A DNA stretch of 64,000 bases from JAIBAJ01 sp965284645 (GCA_965284645.1 OZ260106.1:4154001-4218000); one strand, 5' to 3'; shown: positions 1 to 7,337, numbered from the stretch's first letter. Numbers and translations: made by a program. The notes: generated by a model not told the origin, from the letters alone.

Positions 1-113
1 TCCGCTAAGAAATTGGGACGATCCTTGGCCAATTGCATAATCGGCCAATCCTCAGGATTTGGATTGATCGGATCAAACAGCCAACCGGAAGAATTTGGTT
101 TATGTTTTTTCAA
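1..113 (-). CDS. 5' part of an unidentified protein, cut by the window edge
   Basis: An open frame of 37 codons runs from a TTG at 111-113 off the left edge. It begins MKKHKPNSSG and continues with proline- and tryptophan-containing sequence (WLFDPINPNPEDWP). The TTG lies 2 bp beyond the stop codon of the DUF4442 gene, so the two probably form one transcript. The composition looks protein-like, but I do not recognise the family and too little is visible to assign a role. The TTG start is an inference; no ATG is available in frame before the conserved-looking part. Confidence 0.4.
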   Translation of the reverse strand, partial: MKKHKPNSSGWLFDPINPNPEDWPIMQLAKDRPNFLA

Positions 114-115
114 GT

Positions 116-619
116 TTATTTTTTCTTTTTAAAACTCCAGAATATTTTAAAACGAGCTACTTCTGTGCCATCTGCCATCCGCCCGATTGAAACACATTCA
201 GCTGTTGTTCCTTCACCCGTGCGGATTGTTTCTTGGATAGCCGCATGGATTTTATCCCCGTCTTCGCAAGTAAAAGTCGTTTTGGCTATGGCTTTTTTTG
301 AAAAGCTTGCTTCAAGTCCGGTAACCAGAAGGGAAACTCGCTCACCGCTGTTTTCGATATGAATCATTCCGAGCGCACCGGCCGACAATTCAGCAGTCAT
401 GGCTTCAGCTGCAAAGTAGATGGAATTGAAAGGATTTTGCGACCTCCAACCCATTGGAATGGATGCTCTGCAGGTTTTCCCATCCAAGTATTCAATTCGC
501 ATGCCGGCAAACCAACCGAGCGGAAGTTTAAACAACAACCATGTTTTGAATTTGCTTTTATTCAGCAAGCTAGCCACCATTTTCTGGGCTTTGGCATTAA
601 AAGGGGTAATTTCCGACAT
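116..619 (-). CDS. DUF4442 family protein, hotdog-fold thioesterase-like
   Basis: A protein of about 167 residues resembling the DUF4442 family, which is related to PaaI-type hotdog thioesterases. Visible hallmarks are the central stretch RSQNPFNSIYFAAEAMTAEL, where hotdog enzymes carry the long helix lining the substrate pocket, and the basic C-terminus FKKKK. No signal peptide is seen, so it is probably cytoplasmic. Acyl-CoA thioesterase activity is a family-level guess; the substrate is unknown. I start it at the ATG 617-619. An upstream in-frame TTG at 638-640 is the end of a TAGGTTTG promoter box and cannot be the start. It is followed 2 bp later by the truncated gene at the window edge. 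Confidence 0.75.
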   Translation of the reverse strand: MSEITPFNAKAQKMVASLLNKSKFKTWLLFKLPLGWFAGMRIEYLDGKTCRASIPMGWRSQNPFNSIYFAAEAMTAELSAGALGMIHIENSGERVSLLVTGLEASFSKKAIAKTTFTCEDGDKIHAAIQETIRTGEGTTAECVSIGRMADGTEVARFKIFWSFKKKK

Positions 620-637
620 ATCAAATATTTCTCTCTG

Positions 638-645
638 CAAACCTA
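638..645 (-). promoter_or_regulatory. Bacteroidota -7 promoter box TAGGTTTG
   Basis: The minus strand reads TAGGTTTG, a full match to TAnnTTTG, 19 bp before the ATG of the DUF4442 gene. I see no clear -33 TTTG. Confidence 0.5.
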
Positions 646-720
646 AAAGTATTTTCCAACTTTACCCATTTTAAACAATAAAAAATGAAAGTCCGTGGAA
701 GAAAGGACTCAAAGTTTTAA

Positions 721-1257
721 TTACGGATGAATTTGATAATGCAATTGCACCAACCCTGTATCATAGGATTTACTCGAACAAAGTTCTAATTCCTGTTCAG
801 GGAAACCATTATTGAATAGCCGGATTCCATCACCAAGGAGAACTGGAATAATCGAAATAATTAGTTCGTCCAGAAGCTTTTCTTTTAATAAGGCATTTAC
901 CAGTTGGGCTCCTCCATCGCAAAAAATAGATAAGCCCTTTTGTTGTTTTAGCTCTTGGATCAAGGTTTCCAATTTCCCAGTATAAAAATGGGTTCTACCA
1001 ATGGATGCCTTTGGGCTTGAAGTGATAACAAAGGTTTCTAAATCTGAATGGGGGAATTCAGGGACTTGAGTCATCACCCAATCATAGGTTTTTCGGCCAA
1101 GAATTACGGTATCAATTTGCTTCAAAAAACTGGCATAGCCATAATCTTCATTCTCTTTGGCAACTTTGGCCAAAAAGCTTAAGTCATCACCTGGTTTAGC
1201 AATATATCCATCCAAACTACAGGCAATATATAGAATAAGTTTCCGATTTGAATTCAT
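721..1257 (-). CDS. Dihydrofolate reductase-like / RibD C-terminal domain protein
   Basis: A 178-residue single-domain protein of the bacterial RibD_C/DHFR-like family (PF01872 type). It shows the N-terminal strand and loop YIACSLDGYIAKPGDDLSFL, the mid-protein VILGRKTYDWV nucleotide-binding segment, and the C-terminal IFCDGGAQLVNALL followed by IIPVLLGDGIRLF, all typical of this family. Members use NAD(P)H to reduce pterin- or pyrimidine-like substrates, but stand-alone members such as this one are mostly uncharacterised and are not the folate-pathway DHFR. It is preceded by a terminator-like hairpin carrying its own promoter box, so it is probably transcribed apart from the DUF6132 gene. 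Confidence 0.85.
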   Translation of the reverse strand: MNSNRKLILYIACSLDGYIAKPGDDLSFLAKVAKENEDYGYASFLKQIDTVILGRKTYDWVMTQVPEFPHSDLETFVITSSPKASIGRTHFYTGKLETLIQELKQQKGLSIFCDGGAQLVNALLKEKLLDELIISIIPVLLGDGIRLFNNGFPEQELELCSSKSYDTGLVQLHYQIHP

Positions 1258-1303
1258 AAAAAAAACAGGAACAAAGGTAACGAACTACCCTTGATCCTGT
1301 TTT
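1258..1303 (-). terminator. Terminator-like hairpin with T8 tract after the DUF6132 gene
   Basis: On the minus strand AAAACAGGA (1295-1303) pairs with TCCTGTTTT (1262-1270) around a 24-nt loop and runs into eight Ts that end at the ATG of the next gene. Only about three to four G-C pairs hold the stem and the loop is long, so it is a weak terminator candidate. The loop contains the next gene's promoter box. Confidence 0.4.
1272..1279 (-). promoter_or_regulatory. -7 promoter box TACCTTTG for the reductase gene
   Basis: The minus strand reads TACCTTTG, a full match to TAnnTTTG, 15 bp before the ATG at 1255-1257. It lies in the loop of the terminator-like hairpin at 1258-1303. Confidence 0.5.
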
Positions 1304-1497
1304 GCATCCTTGCTTTTTGGAAAATCCCAAAAGAAAATCAAGCCCACTAAGGCAAAATAGGCCGAGCTGTTGAGTGGGTTGGAAGAAATAGCACAACTGC
1401 CTGATTTACAACCAACGAAATAATAATAGGCATACCCAATCACTGCTCCGAGCAAGGCACCAAGTGCAGGTTTTAAATAGGTCCTTAATCTTTCCAT
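1285..1497 (-). CDS. DUF6132 family small membrane protein
   Basis: A 70-residue protein with two hydrophobic segments, around residues 10-28 (ALGALLGAVIGYAYYYFVG) and 46-58 (AYFALVGLIFFWDF). They are separated by a cysteine-rich loop, GCKSGSCAISSNP, which is the hallmark of the DUF6132 family. The gene starts 1 bp after the stop of the MBL/rhodanese gene, which points to co-transcription. The conserved cysteines next to a sulfur-handling enzyme suggest, without proving, a role in sulfane-sulfur or thiol chemistry at the membrane. Confidence 0.85.
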   Translation of the reverse strand: MERLRTYLKPALGALLGAVIGYAYYYFVGCKSGSCAISSNPLNSSAYFALVGLIFFWDFPKSKDAKQDQG

Positions 1498-1498
1498 A

Positions 1499-2923
1499 CT
1501 ATAACATGGTACTTGGACAAACGAATTCAGTTACATCCACCATTCCAGTACTTTTTATGGCAGTAAAACCACCGTTGATATCAATTAAATTTTTAAATCC
1601 TTTTTTTCGTAACAAAGAGATGAACACCATAGATCTGTAACCGCCGGCACAATGCACAAAATAGGTTTGGTTAGGGTCAATTTTCTCCAATTGATTTTCG
1701 TAATAATCCAAGGGTGTATTTAGGGCATTAATTAAATGTTCAGAGTCAAATTCACTTTTCTTTCTGACATCTAGAACGGGCAACATAGGATTTTGTTCGA
1801 TTTCTTTTGCAAAAGCTTCGGCAGAAATTGTTTTAATTGTTTCGAAGGCCTTATTGGCTAGTTTCCAAGACTGGAATCCGCCTTTTAAAAATCCGATTGG
1901 ATTATCGTATCCAACCCTTGCCAAGCGAGTAATTACCTCTTCTTCTTGACCGGGTTCAGCTACTAAAAGAATTTTTTGGTGAATATCAGGAACAACCGTA
2001 CCAACCCAAACAGCGAAACTACCTACCACGCCGATATTCACTGAACCAGGTATAAATCCTTCTGTAAACACGGTTGCTTTGCGCGCATCTATAACCAACA
2101 CATCCATTTGGTTGGCCATTTTTTCAAACTCGTCTGGACTAAAAAAAACCATGCCTCGTTTTTCAATTTCGTCCAAAGCGTCATACCCTTGAATGTTCTT
2201 TATGACATTTTTAGGAAAATAGCCCGGAGGCGGTGTTAAACCAGAAAGAAGTTGTGAAATAAATTCGGCACGACTAAGATTCGGGTTCAAGGCATAATTC
2301 ACTTGTTTTTGATGACCAATGGTGTCGGAGGTTTCCTTGGAAAGGTTTTTCCCACAAGCACTTCCAGCTCCATGTCCGGGATAAACAATTATATCATCGG
2401 CTAAGGGAAGTATTTTATTGTGAATGGTATCGTACATGTGTGATGCCAATTTTTCTTGGGTCATATCGGCGATTACGTGTTGTGCCAAATCCGGCCTTCC
2501 CACATCATTGATAAAAAGCGTATCACCCGAAAAAAGAGCCGTTTCTTTACCTGATTCATCCAGGAGTAAAAAGCAAGAACTTTCCATGGTATGACCAGGT
2601 GTATGCATTAAACGAATCGTTGCATTTCCCAATTTGAATTCTTGGTTATCCTCCCCTTTCATACATTCAAAGCCTGTTTCCATTTTGGTTGGACCATAAA
2701 TAATCGGAGCACCCGTTCTTTTTGATAAATCCACATGACCTGAAACAAAATCTGCATGAAAATGGGTTTCGAATATATATTTGATCGTTGCCCCGCGCTT
2801 TTTGGCCATTTCAATATAAGGTTCAACATCGCGAAGAGGGTCGATTATTGCCGCTTCCCCATTGCTTTCAAGGTAATATGCACCATGAGCAAGGCAATTG
2901 GTATAAATTTGTTCTATTTTCAT
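1499..2923 (-). CDS. MBL-fold hydrolase fused to two rhodanese domains
   Basis: A 474-residue three-domain protein. Residues 1 to about 250 form a metallo-beta-lactamase fold of the persulfide-dioxygenase/glyoxalase II-like branch: the metal motif THFHADFVSGH (H54, H56, D58), MHTPGHTMES, the GDTLF aspartate and the YPGHGAGSACG histidine. Two rhodanese domains follow. The first (about 270-355) has LLVAEPGQ where the active-site loop should be and so lacks the catalytic cysteine. The second (about 370-465) keeps it in VHCAGGYRSM. This layout is common in Bacteroidota and is usually linked to persulfide oxidation or sulfur transfer. Cytoplasmic; it leads a two-gene unit with the DUF6132 gene. 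Confidence 0.9.
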   Translation of the reverse strand: MKIEQIYTNCLAHGAYYLESNGEAAIIDPLRDVEPYIEMAKKRGATIKYIFETHFHADFVSGHVDLSKRTGAPIIYGPTKMETGFECMKGEDNQEFKLGNATIRLMHTPGHTMESSCFLLLDESGKETALFSGDTLFINDVGRPDLAQHVIADMTQEKLASHMYDTIHNKILPLADDIIVYPGHGAGSACGKNLSKETSDTIGHQKQVNYALNPNLSRAEFISQLLSGLTPPPGYFPKNVIKNIQGYDALDEIEKRGMVFFSPDEFEKMANQMDVLVIDARKATVFTEGFIPGSVNIGVVGSFAVWVGTVVPDIHQKILLVAEPGQEEEVITRLARVGYDNPIGFLKGGFQSWKLANKAFETIKTISAEAFAKEIEQNPMLPVLDVRKKSEFDSEHLINALNTPLDYYENQLEKIDPNQTYFVHCAGGYRSMVFISLLRKKGFKNLIDINGGFTAIKSTGMVDVTEFVCPSTML

Positions 2924-3009
2924 TTGACTTAATTTTCGACAAAGGTGTTAGCCAATTTTGAGATAAAAAGTGACATTTGTTACAATTCCGCACTTTTTTC
3001 AATCTTTTG

Positions 3010-3174
3010 AACCCAAATTAATCAATAGGAGGATTTATTAATCCGAACTACTTGATTTAGTTGGGTTTACCCCTCCCGAAGAAATTTCGGGATAACAGTT
3101 GTTATCAATTTGGCCTTACAAATTGATTTACAACTGGTTAATCGTTTATGCATTTCTAATGCGTAATCTGGGTT
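3010..3174 (+). repeat. T1 repeat, copy A (full length)
   Basis: A 165-bp non-coding element that begins AACCCAAATTA and ends TAATCTGGGTT, so its termini are inverted. It is nearly identical to the copies at 36724-36887 and 47886-48050. Inside are the hairpins GGATT/AATCC, CCCGAA/TTCGGG, a long CAGTTGT...ACAACTG stem with an inner TCAATTTG/CAAATTGA stem, and GCATT/AATGC. No open reading frame of note. It lies between two minus-strand genes. Confidence 0.9.
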
Positions 3175-3330
3175 GAAACAGTAGGATAAAAAAAAAGCAA
3201 GGTACTGAACTTTACTCGGTAAAATCACGAAAGACTTGTTGGCGTACTACCTCCAATTTCTACACCCAAAAAGTTTATATTTCAAGGACTTACGAAAATA
3301 AATTGGCTTAAAATTCATTTATCATTTAAA

Positions 3331-3528
3331 GTTTTAGGCGGGCCCCCAACCGCCAAAACCATTCTACCTCTTATTAACCATTTACCGGGGCGGTTGGGTC
3401 AGGCTTTCGCTAATACTCCTCAGCTTGTTACCCCCAAAAATGCTCGGGGGGGTAACAAGCTTGCGGGGTATCACGCTCTATCCTTGCCCGAGCCCTCCGC
3501 ATAGCATTGTACTGAACGGGACCTTTGC
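3331..3528 (+). repeat. T2 structured repeat, copy a
   Basis: A GC-rich non-coding element in an AT-rich gap, closely matching 36421-36610. Hairpin 1 is a perfect 10-bp stem, CCCAACCGCC (3345-3354) with GGCGGTTGGG (3389-3398). Hairpin 2 is a perfect 13-bp stem, GCTTGTTACCCCC (3423-3435) with GGGGGTAACAAGC (3448-3460). An outer CGGGC at the left end can pair with GCCCG near 3486-3490. The core between the hairpins reads GTCAGGCTTTCGCTAATACT. The short open frame across it on the minus strand is not believable as a gene. Confidence 0.85.
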
Positions 3529-3570
3529 TTTTCACCCCAGAGCCGTCAAATTGAAATACAAAAACCATAC

Positions 3571-3749
3571 AACCCAGATTACACATTAGAAATCGTAATG
3601 AAGCTTTCAAATGCAATAAAGACGAGGGTTTCAGGTTAATTTTTGGGTGAAGGAATAGTAAACTATTTTGAAGTCAAAAATTGTTCTGAAATCCTTGTAT
3701 TTGAAGCAGTTGGAAGCTGTTATAGATTTCTAATGCTGAATTTGGGTTC
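3571..3749. repeat. Two decayed T1 fragments
   Basis: At 3571-3593 the sequence AACCCAGATTAC followed by a diverged CATTAGAAAT matches the inverted right end of T1. At about 3715-3749 TTTCTAATGCTGAATTTGGG matches the right end in the forward sense, and ATTAATCCGAATGGCTTGAT just after it resembles T1 interior sequence. The rest of the 2924-3865 gap is AT-rich and shows no gene. Confidence 0.55.
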
Positions 3750-3865
3750 AACCATAATTAATCCGAATGGCTTGATTTCCTAGCAGAATTTAGCGTTAAG
3801 AAAAAACTTTCGAATAGTACTAAAATGACTAACCCTAAGAAAAGGCCTTAATTCAATTTTTTAAA

Positions 3866-4384
3866 TTAAACGGAAGGATTCGATTTTTGAGATTTATTTA
3901 AATAATAGCACAAAATTCCTAGAAGTAGAATTTCGCCTATAACCAATTCCTTGTGGGCGGTAAGGTCAGGGAAACGTTGTAAATAGGAAAATGGAGGAAC
4001 ATGGTCGACAATATAGTGCAACGACTGGTGAAGATAGGGTTTATCGTAAATAGGGTGTTGAATTCCAAACAGTTTAGCGCCGTGGATGAAAATCCAATCA
4101 AAGTCAGGAAAGAGCGAGAAAAAAATACCAACCTTATAGGACTTCCAAAACTTAAAAAGGAACAGGATAAACAATAGCAACTGAGCCAAATGATAGACTA
4201 CCCAAAATACATCATTAAAATCGGGTTGAGGAGGATGGTAAGTAAGTTTAGCGAAATGGTCGCATATACTGTGTCCTAACAAACAAATAGGAATAAAAAC
4301 AAGATTTGATAACCACCAAGATTGCCTTTCCATTCCCCATTTTTGAAGAGCAGAACCAATTAAAACATGGGTAGGGCCTTGCAT
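3866..4384 (-). CDS. Integral membrane protein of unknown function
   Basis: A 172-residue protein with about four hydrophobic segments (near residues 23-38, 60-82, 84-96 and 150-162). Conserved-looking polar motifs are spread between them: PTHVLIG at the N-terminus, GHSICDHFAKL, FPDFDWIFIHGAKLF and HQSLHYIVDH. Histidines and aspartates flanking membrane helices recall the YdjM/DUF457 group of putative membrane-bound metal-dependent hydrolases, but the match is too loose to name it. It is the last gene of a tight minus-strand run, 5 bp after arfB. Confidence 0.65.
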   Translation of the reverse strand: MQGPTHVLIGSALQKWGMERQSWWLSNLVFIPICLLGHSICDHFAKLTYHPPQPDFNDVFWVVYHLAQLLLFILFLFKFWKSYKVGIFFSLFPDFDWIFIHGAKLFGIQHPIYDKPYLHQSLHYIVDHVPPFSYLQRFPDLTAHKELVIGEILLLGILCYYLNKSQKSNPSV

Positions 4385-4389
4385 AACTT

Positions 4390-4794
4390 TTATTCTTGAA
4401 TACGACGGTTACGTTTTACTTCGCTTCTTATTTTTTTTGCTGCAAGTCTTTTGGCAACAACCGAAGCTGGAATTTTGGTAGGCTTTCTTGGCTTTGGCTT
4501 GAGCAATGCTTTTTCCAAGGAGTCGAATAGTTTTTTGATCGCATCTTCCTTATTAGCCAATTGGCTTCTGCTTTTTTGGGAGCTTATGATTATAAAACCT
4601 TCAGAATTAATCTTGGTCTTTAATTTTTTGGCAATGGTATTCTTTTCCTTATCCGAAAGATACTCCGAAGTTGTGGGGTTGAAGTGAACCTCTACTTTTG
4701 TTTCAACTTTATTGACGTTTTGACCACCTTTACCGCCAGAACGGGCGGTTTGAAAACTGAATTCTTGGTCTAAACCGCGTTCACGCAACTTCAT
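4390..4794 (-). CDS. arfB: Alternative ribosome-rescue factor ArfB (peptidyl-tRNA hydrolase)
   Basis: A 134-residue protein with the release-factor catalytic domain. SGGKGGQNVNKVETKVEVHF (residues 20-39) contains the GGQ motif that hydrolyses peptidyl-tRNA in the ribosomal peptidyl-transferase centre. The C-terminal tail is strongly basic (KPKPRKPTKIP... EVKRNRRIQE), as required for reading the empty mRNA channel of stalled ribosomes. There is no codon-recognition domain, which separates it from RF1 and RF2. Its start overlaps the preceding membrane-protein gene by 14 bp, suggesting translational coupling. The length fits ArfB/YaeJ. Confidence 0.95.
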   Translation of the reverse strand: MKLRERGLDQEFSFQTARSGGKGGQNVNKVETKVEVHFNPTTSEYLSDKEKNTIAKKLKTKINSEGFIIISSQKSRSQLANKEDAIKKLFDSLEKALLKPKPRKPTKIPASVVAKRLAAKKIRSEVKRNRRIQE

Positions 4795-5158
4795 TTTTGG
4801 TGAAGAATGATTTGAAGTAATTGCCGGACAAGGCAGCCAAACCCGCTACCGAACCACCAATAATGGAGGCAAGTAGCATGAGTAAAATGGGATATTCAGG
4901 CAATGAAAAAAGTTTACAAATTCTATGACTTAGGATATGTGAATTTTTATAGTCGACGTAAAACATATAGGGTATCCATACGATAGCAATGCCATAAAAT
5001 CCTGCATAAAAGGAATAAGCTGGACGGTTTTTACCACCCAACTGTTCAACTACAAATGCAGCAATGGCAATACTCCACCAAGGTAGCACTTGTTGAACAA
5101 TACCAGCCACCATGGCAATAAGTACAATCTTTAGAAGGACGGTTTGTTTTTCAGTCAT
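4781..5158 (-). CDS. Small integral membrane protein, unknown function
   Basis: 125 residues with about four predicted membrane segments: KIVLIAMVAGIVQQVLPWWS, an adjacent AIAAFVVEQLGG, AGFYGIAIVWIPYMFYV, and a C-terminal ILLMLLASIIGGSVAGLAAL that is glycine-rich. I recognise no catalytic motif. It overlaps the SDR gene upstream by 8 bp and arfB downstream by 14 bp, so it belongs to the same operon. Family unknown to me. Confidence 0.75.
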   Translation of the reverse strand: MTEKQTVLLKIVLIAMVAGIVQQVLPWWSIAIAAFVVEQLGGKNRPAYSFYAGFYGIAIVWIPYMFYVDYKNSHILSHRICKLFSLPEYPILLMLLASIIGGSVAGLAALSGNYFKSFFTKNEVA

Positions 5159-6032
5159 GTTGTAAGAATTCGCTATAAAGAGCCAAATTGGCTTTCATGT
5201 TGCCAAAAGTAAACTTAATTGTCTTTTCTGTAGCAGATGTATCAAAGGAACTTAATTTCTTTAACCCTTTTAAATTTTCTAAGGTGATGGGCAAGGTAAC
5301 CCCCAACTTATCAGCTAAATAAGCAGGAGCGAAGATTAAGGAATAAGGAACGGTCAAAAACCTAGGATTAATCTGCATAATTTCTGCCATGGTTTTATAA
5401 AGATCCAACAAGCTTGTTGAATTTACTTCTCCCAGTGGCCAAACACCTACTTCTTTCTGATTCATTAATAGGTAAGTTGCCTCACAAAGGTCATCCATTG
5501 AAATCGTCTGTACGGGTTGTCTACCTCCCGAAACCAGGGGTATTACCGGTGATTTAAGCATAAGTCCTTTCATTTTCTCCAACATGCCACCTTTTCCGAT
5601 GACCAAACCAGGTTTGATCACAAGAACAGATTGATTCCTTACTATTTCTTCTGCTTTAAATTTATGCCTCCCATAGTGCGATTCAGCCGATGGATGGGCA
5701 GACATGCTTGAAAAATAGACAATTTGAATAGAGGATGTTTGAGCAATTTTAACCAGGTTATGCACTTCAGCCAAATTTATCTCATAGGATTGGGGAGCTT
5801 GGGCTGAGGCTGGTAAAAAAGCCAGATGAAGCAAGGAATCCACTCCTTCCAAATGCCAAGTTTGTAGTCCTTTTTCAAGGGAGTAGTCTAAATAGGAAAG
5901 ATTTGGATGAGAAGCAAACTGTTTTTGAGGATTTCGGCAAAGCCCTATAACTTTCCAACCTTTTCCTAAAAAGAAATTCACCATAGCCTTACCTATGAAG
6001 CCATTGGATCCGGTGATGGCTATTGTTTTCAT
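5151..6032 (-). CDS. NAD(P)-dependent epimerase/dehydratase-type SDR protein
   Basis: A 293-residue extended short-chain dehydrogenase. The Rossmann motif GSNGFIGKAM is at residues 8-17, a conserved acidic/aromatic region DSLLHLAFLPAS is near 65-76, and the catalytic YxxxK appears as YGRHK near residue 132 after the serine-rich FSSMSAH strand. Such proteins act on nucleotide sugars or other NAD-linked substrates; the substrate here cannot be read. It starts within the stop codon of the ABC permease gene (TAATG arrangement), so the two are translationally coupled. Confidence 0.85.
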   Translation of the reverse strand: MKTIAITGSNGFIGKAMVNFFLGKGWKVIGLCRNPQKQFASHPNLSYLDYSLEKGLQTWHLEGVDSLLHLAFLPASAQAPQSYEINLAEVHNLVKIAQTSSIQIVYFSSMSAHPSAESHYGRHKFKAEEIVRNQSVLVIKPGLVIGKGGMLEKMKGLMLKSPVIPLVSGGRQPVQTISMDDLCEATYLLMNQKEVGVWPLGEVNSTSLLDLYKTMAEIMQINPRFLTVPYSLIFAPAYLADKLGVTLPITLENLKGLKKLSSFDTSATEKTIKFTFGNMKANLALYSEFLQHD

Positions 6033-7273
6033 TATTCAGTCCGCAAGGCTTCAATCGGGTCGAGCTTGGCAGCTTTGAGCGCGGGGTAAATCCCAGATGC
6101 TAATCCAACAATGAAGCAAATTACCAATCCCCAAAAAATCCAATCCCAAGGAATAAGGAAGCCTCCACCGAGAAATAAGGAAGTCATATTTCCGACCAGT
6201 ATTCCCATTACAATTCCAGTAATTCCTCCAATTTGACAAATGAAAATAGTTTCAAAAAGAAATTGGTAGCCAATGGCTCTGCTGTTTGCACCTATAGCCT
6301 TTCTAACGCCAATTTCACGTGTCCTTTCGGCAACAGAAACTAGCATAATATTCATTAATCCGATGGCAGCACCAAGCAGCGTGATTATACCAATTAAGGT
6401 AGCAGCCCAATTAACATACTGGAGATTTCCAATTAATAATTGAGCTAGGTTATCGCTTTTTACAATATCAAAATTATCTTCTGCCCCAAGCTTTACTCTG
6501 CGAATTTTCCGAAACACACCTCTTGCTTCTTCTACCCCAACGTCCAGTAATTGTTGATTTTCAACCAAAACATTTAACACATAACTCATTCCTTCTCTTC
6601 CAAACTTCATTCTACAGTTATTAAGTGGAATGAGACATACCTTATCTCCTCCGAAACCCATGCTTGTACCTTTTTCTTTTAAAACTGCAATTACCTTATA
6701 TTTTCCGTTGCCAATTGAAATTATCTTATCTATTGGATCTTGCTTCAATGGAAAAAGTTTGGCTGCCACTTCCTTTCCCAACATTACCACATTGGTTCCA
6801 TATTGGAGATCTGCTGGAGAATAGTTCCTTCCTTTCTCTATTTCATAACCAGAAGAGGCTAAATAATTGTCATCGCAACCAAAAACAGTAATATTGGGGT
6901 TGGTTTTTGCAGAATTAAAGCGTATAGTTGAGGCTTGGCTTGCAAGGGCTGAAATACTTACAGCACTCGGAAAGGCAAACTGTTCTGAAAACGACCTAGC
7001 TTCATCCCAACTTATTTCTCTAAATTTTTTTGCCTTTTTCCCTTGCTTTCCAATACGGATCATCATTCCACGGTTTCGGATGGTAAAGGTATTAGCCCCC
7101 ATACTGGTGAAATTTGAGGAAATGCTACCCTCAATGCTACTAATAGCAGTCCTTATGCCAACCAAGGCAGTTATACCAAAAGCAAGAATAAGAACAGTAA
7201 GAATTGAACGCAGCAATTGCCCCCTTATGCTTTGAACGGCAATACGTAGATTTTCTGCAAAAAGCTGGTTCAT
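6032..7273 (-). CDS. MacB-type ABC transporter permease
   Basis: A 413-residue permease of the FtsX/MacB family. One N-terminal membrane helix (about residues 15-40, LRSILTVLILAFGITALVGI) is followed by a large periplasmic MacB_PCD domain (45-270). Three C-terminal helices follow, with the family motif MLVSVAERTREIGVRKAIGA after the second. The partner ATPase is not encoded nearby. Such permeases work in mechanotransmission, lipoprotein or peptide export without a transport channel of their own. I start at ATG 7271-7273. A GTG six codons upstream falls inside a terminator stem and is rejected. It leads the operon down to 3866. Confidence 0.9.
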   Translation of the reverse strand: MNQLFAENLRIAVQSIRGQLLRSILTVLILAFGITALVGIRTAISSIEGSISSNFTSMGANTFTIRNRGMMIRIGKQGKKAKKFREISWDEARSFSEQFAFPSAVSISALASQASTIRFNSAKTNPNITVFGCDDNYLASSGYEIEKGRNYSPADLQYGTNVVMLGKEVAAKLFPLKQDPIDKIISIGNGKYKVIAVLKEKGTSMGFGGDKVCLIPLNNCRMKFGREGMSYVLNVLVENQQLLDVGVEEARGVFRKIRRVKLGAEDNFDIVKSDNLAQLLIGNLQYVNWAATLIGIITLLGAAIGLMNIMLVSVAERTREIGVRKAIGANSRAIGYQFLFETIFICQIGGITGIVMGILVGNMTSLFLGGGFLIPWDWIFWGLVICFIVGLASGIYPALKAAKLDPIEALRTE

Positions 7274-7276
7274 GGT

Positions 7277-7315
7277 AAAAAAAAATGCCACTAAGCAACG
7301 GGTGTCTTAGTGGCA
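7277..7315 (-). terminator. Rho-independent terminator of the DUF4412 gene
   Basis: On the minus strand TGCCACTAAG (7306-7315) pairs perfectly with CTTAGTGGCA (7286-7295) around a 10-nt loop and is followed by nine Ts (7277-7285). It ends 3 bp before the ABC permease start codon. Confidence 0.85.
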
Positions 7316-7323
7316 CAAAAGTA
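7316..7323 (-). promoter_or_regulatory. -7 promoter box TACTTTTG abutting the terminator
   Basis: The minus strand reads TACTTTTG, a full TAnnTTTG match, immediately before the terminator stem at 7286-7315. A transcript from it would begin inside the stem and lose part of the left arm, letting transcription continue into the ABC permease gene. Confidence 0.5.
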
Positions 7324-7337
7324 GGTTAGAAAAGGTA

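Noticed and set aside
33..362. Plus-strand open frame of 109 codons
   Set aside because: It lies on the opposite strand of the DUF4442 gene, has a low-complexity, aromatic-rich start and no domain; a shadow.
638..640. TTG as start of the DUF4442 gene
   Set aside because: It is the last part of the TAGGTTTG promoter box. The same reasoning rejects TTG at 24571-24573 and 39208-39210.
3010..3174. Insertion sequence
   Set aside because: Inverted ends fit, but no transposase gene lies inside or nearby and no target duplication is clear; called a repeat instead.
3428..3616. Minus-strand open frame of 62 codons
   Set aside because: It lies inside T2 copy a and a T1 fragment; the sequence is explained by hairpins and has no protein-like motif.
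7289..7291. GTG as start of the ABC permease
   Set aside because: The codon is inside the terminator stem; the ATG at 7271-7273 is after it.
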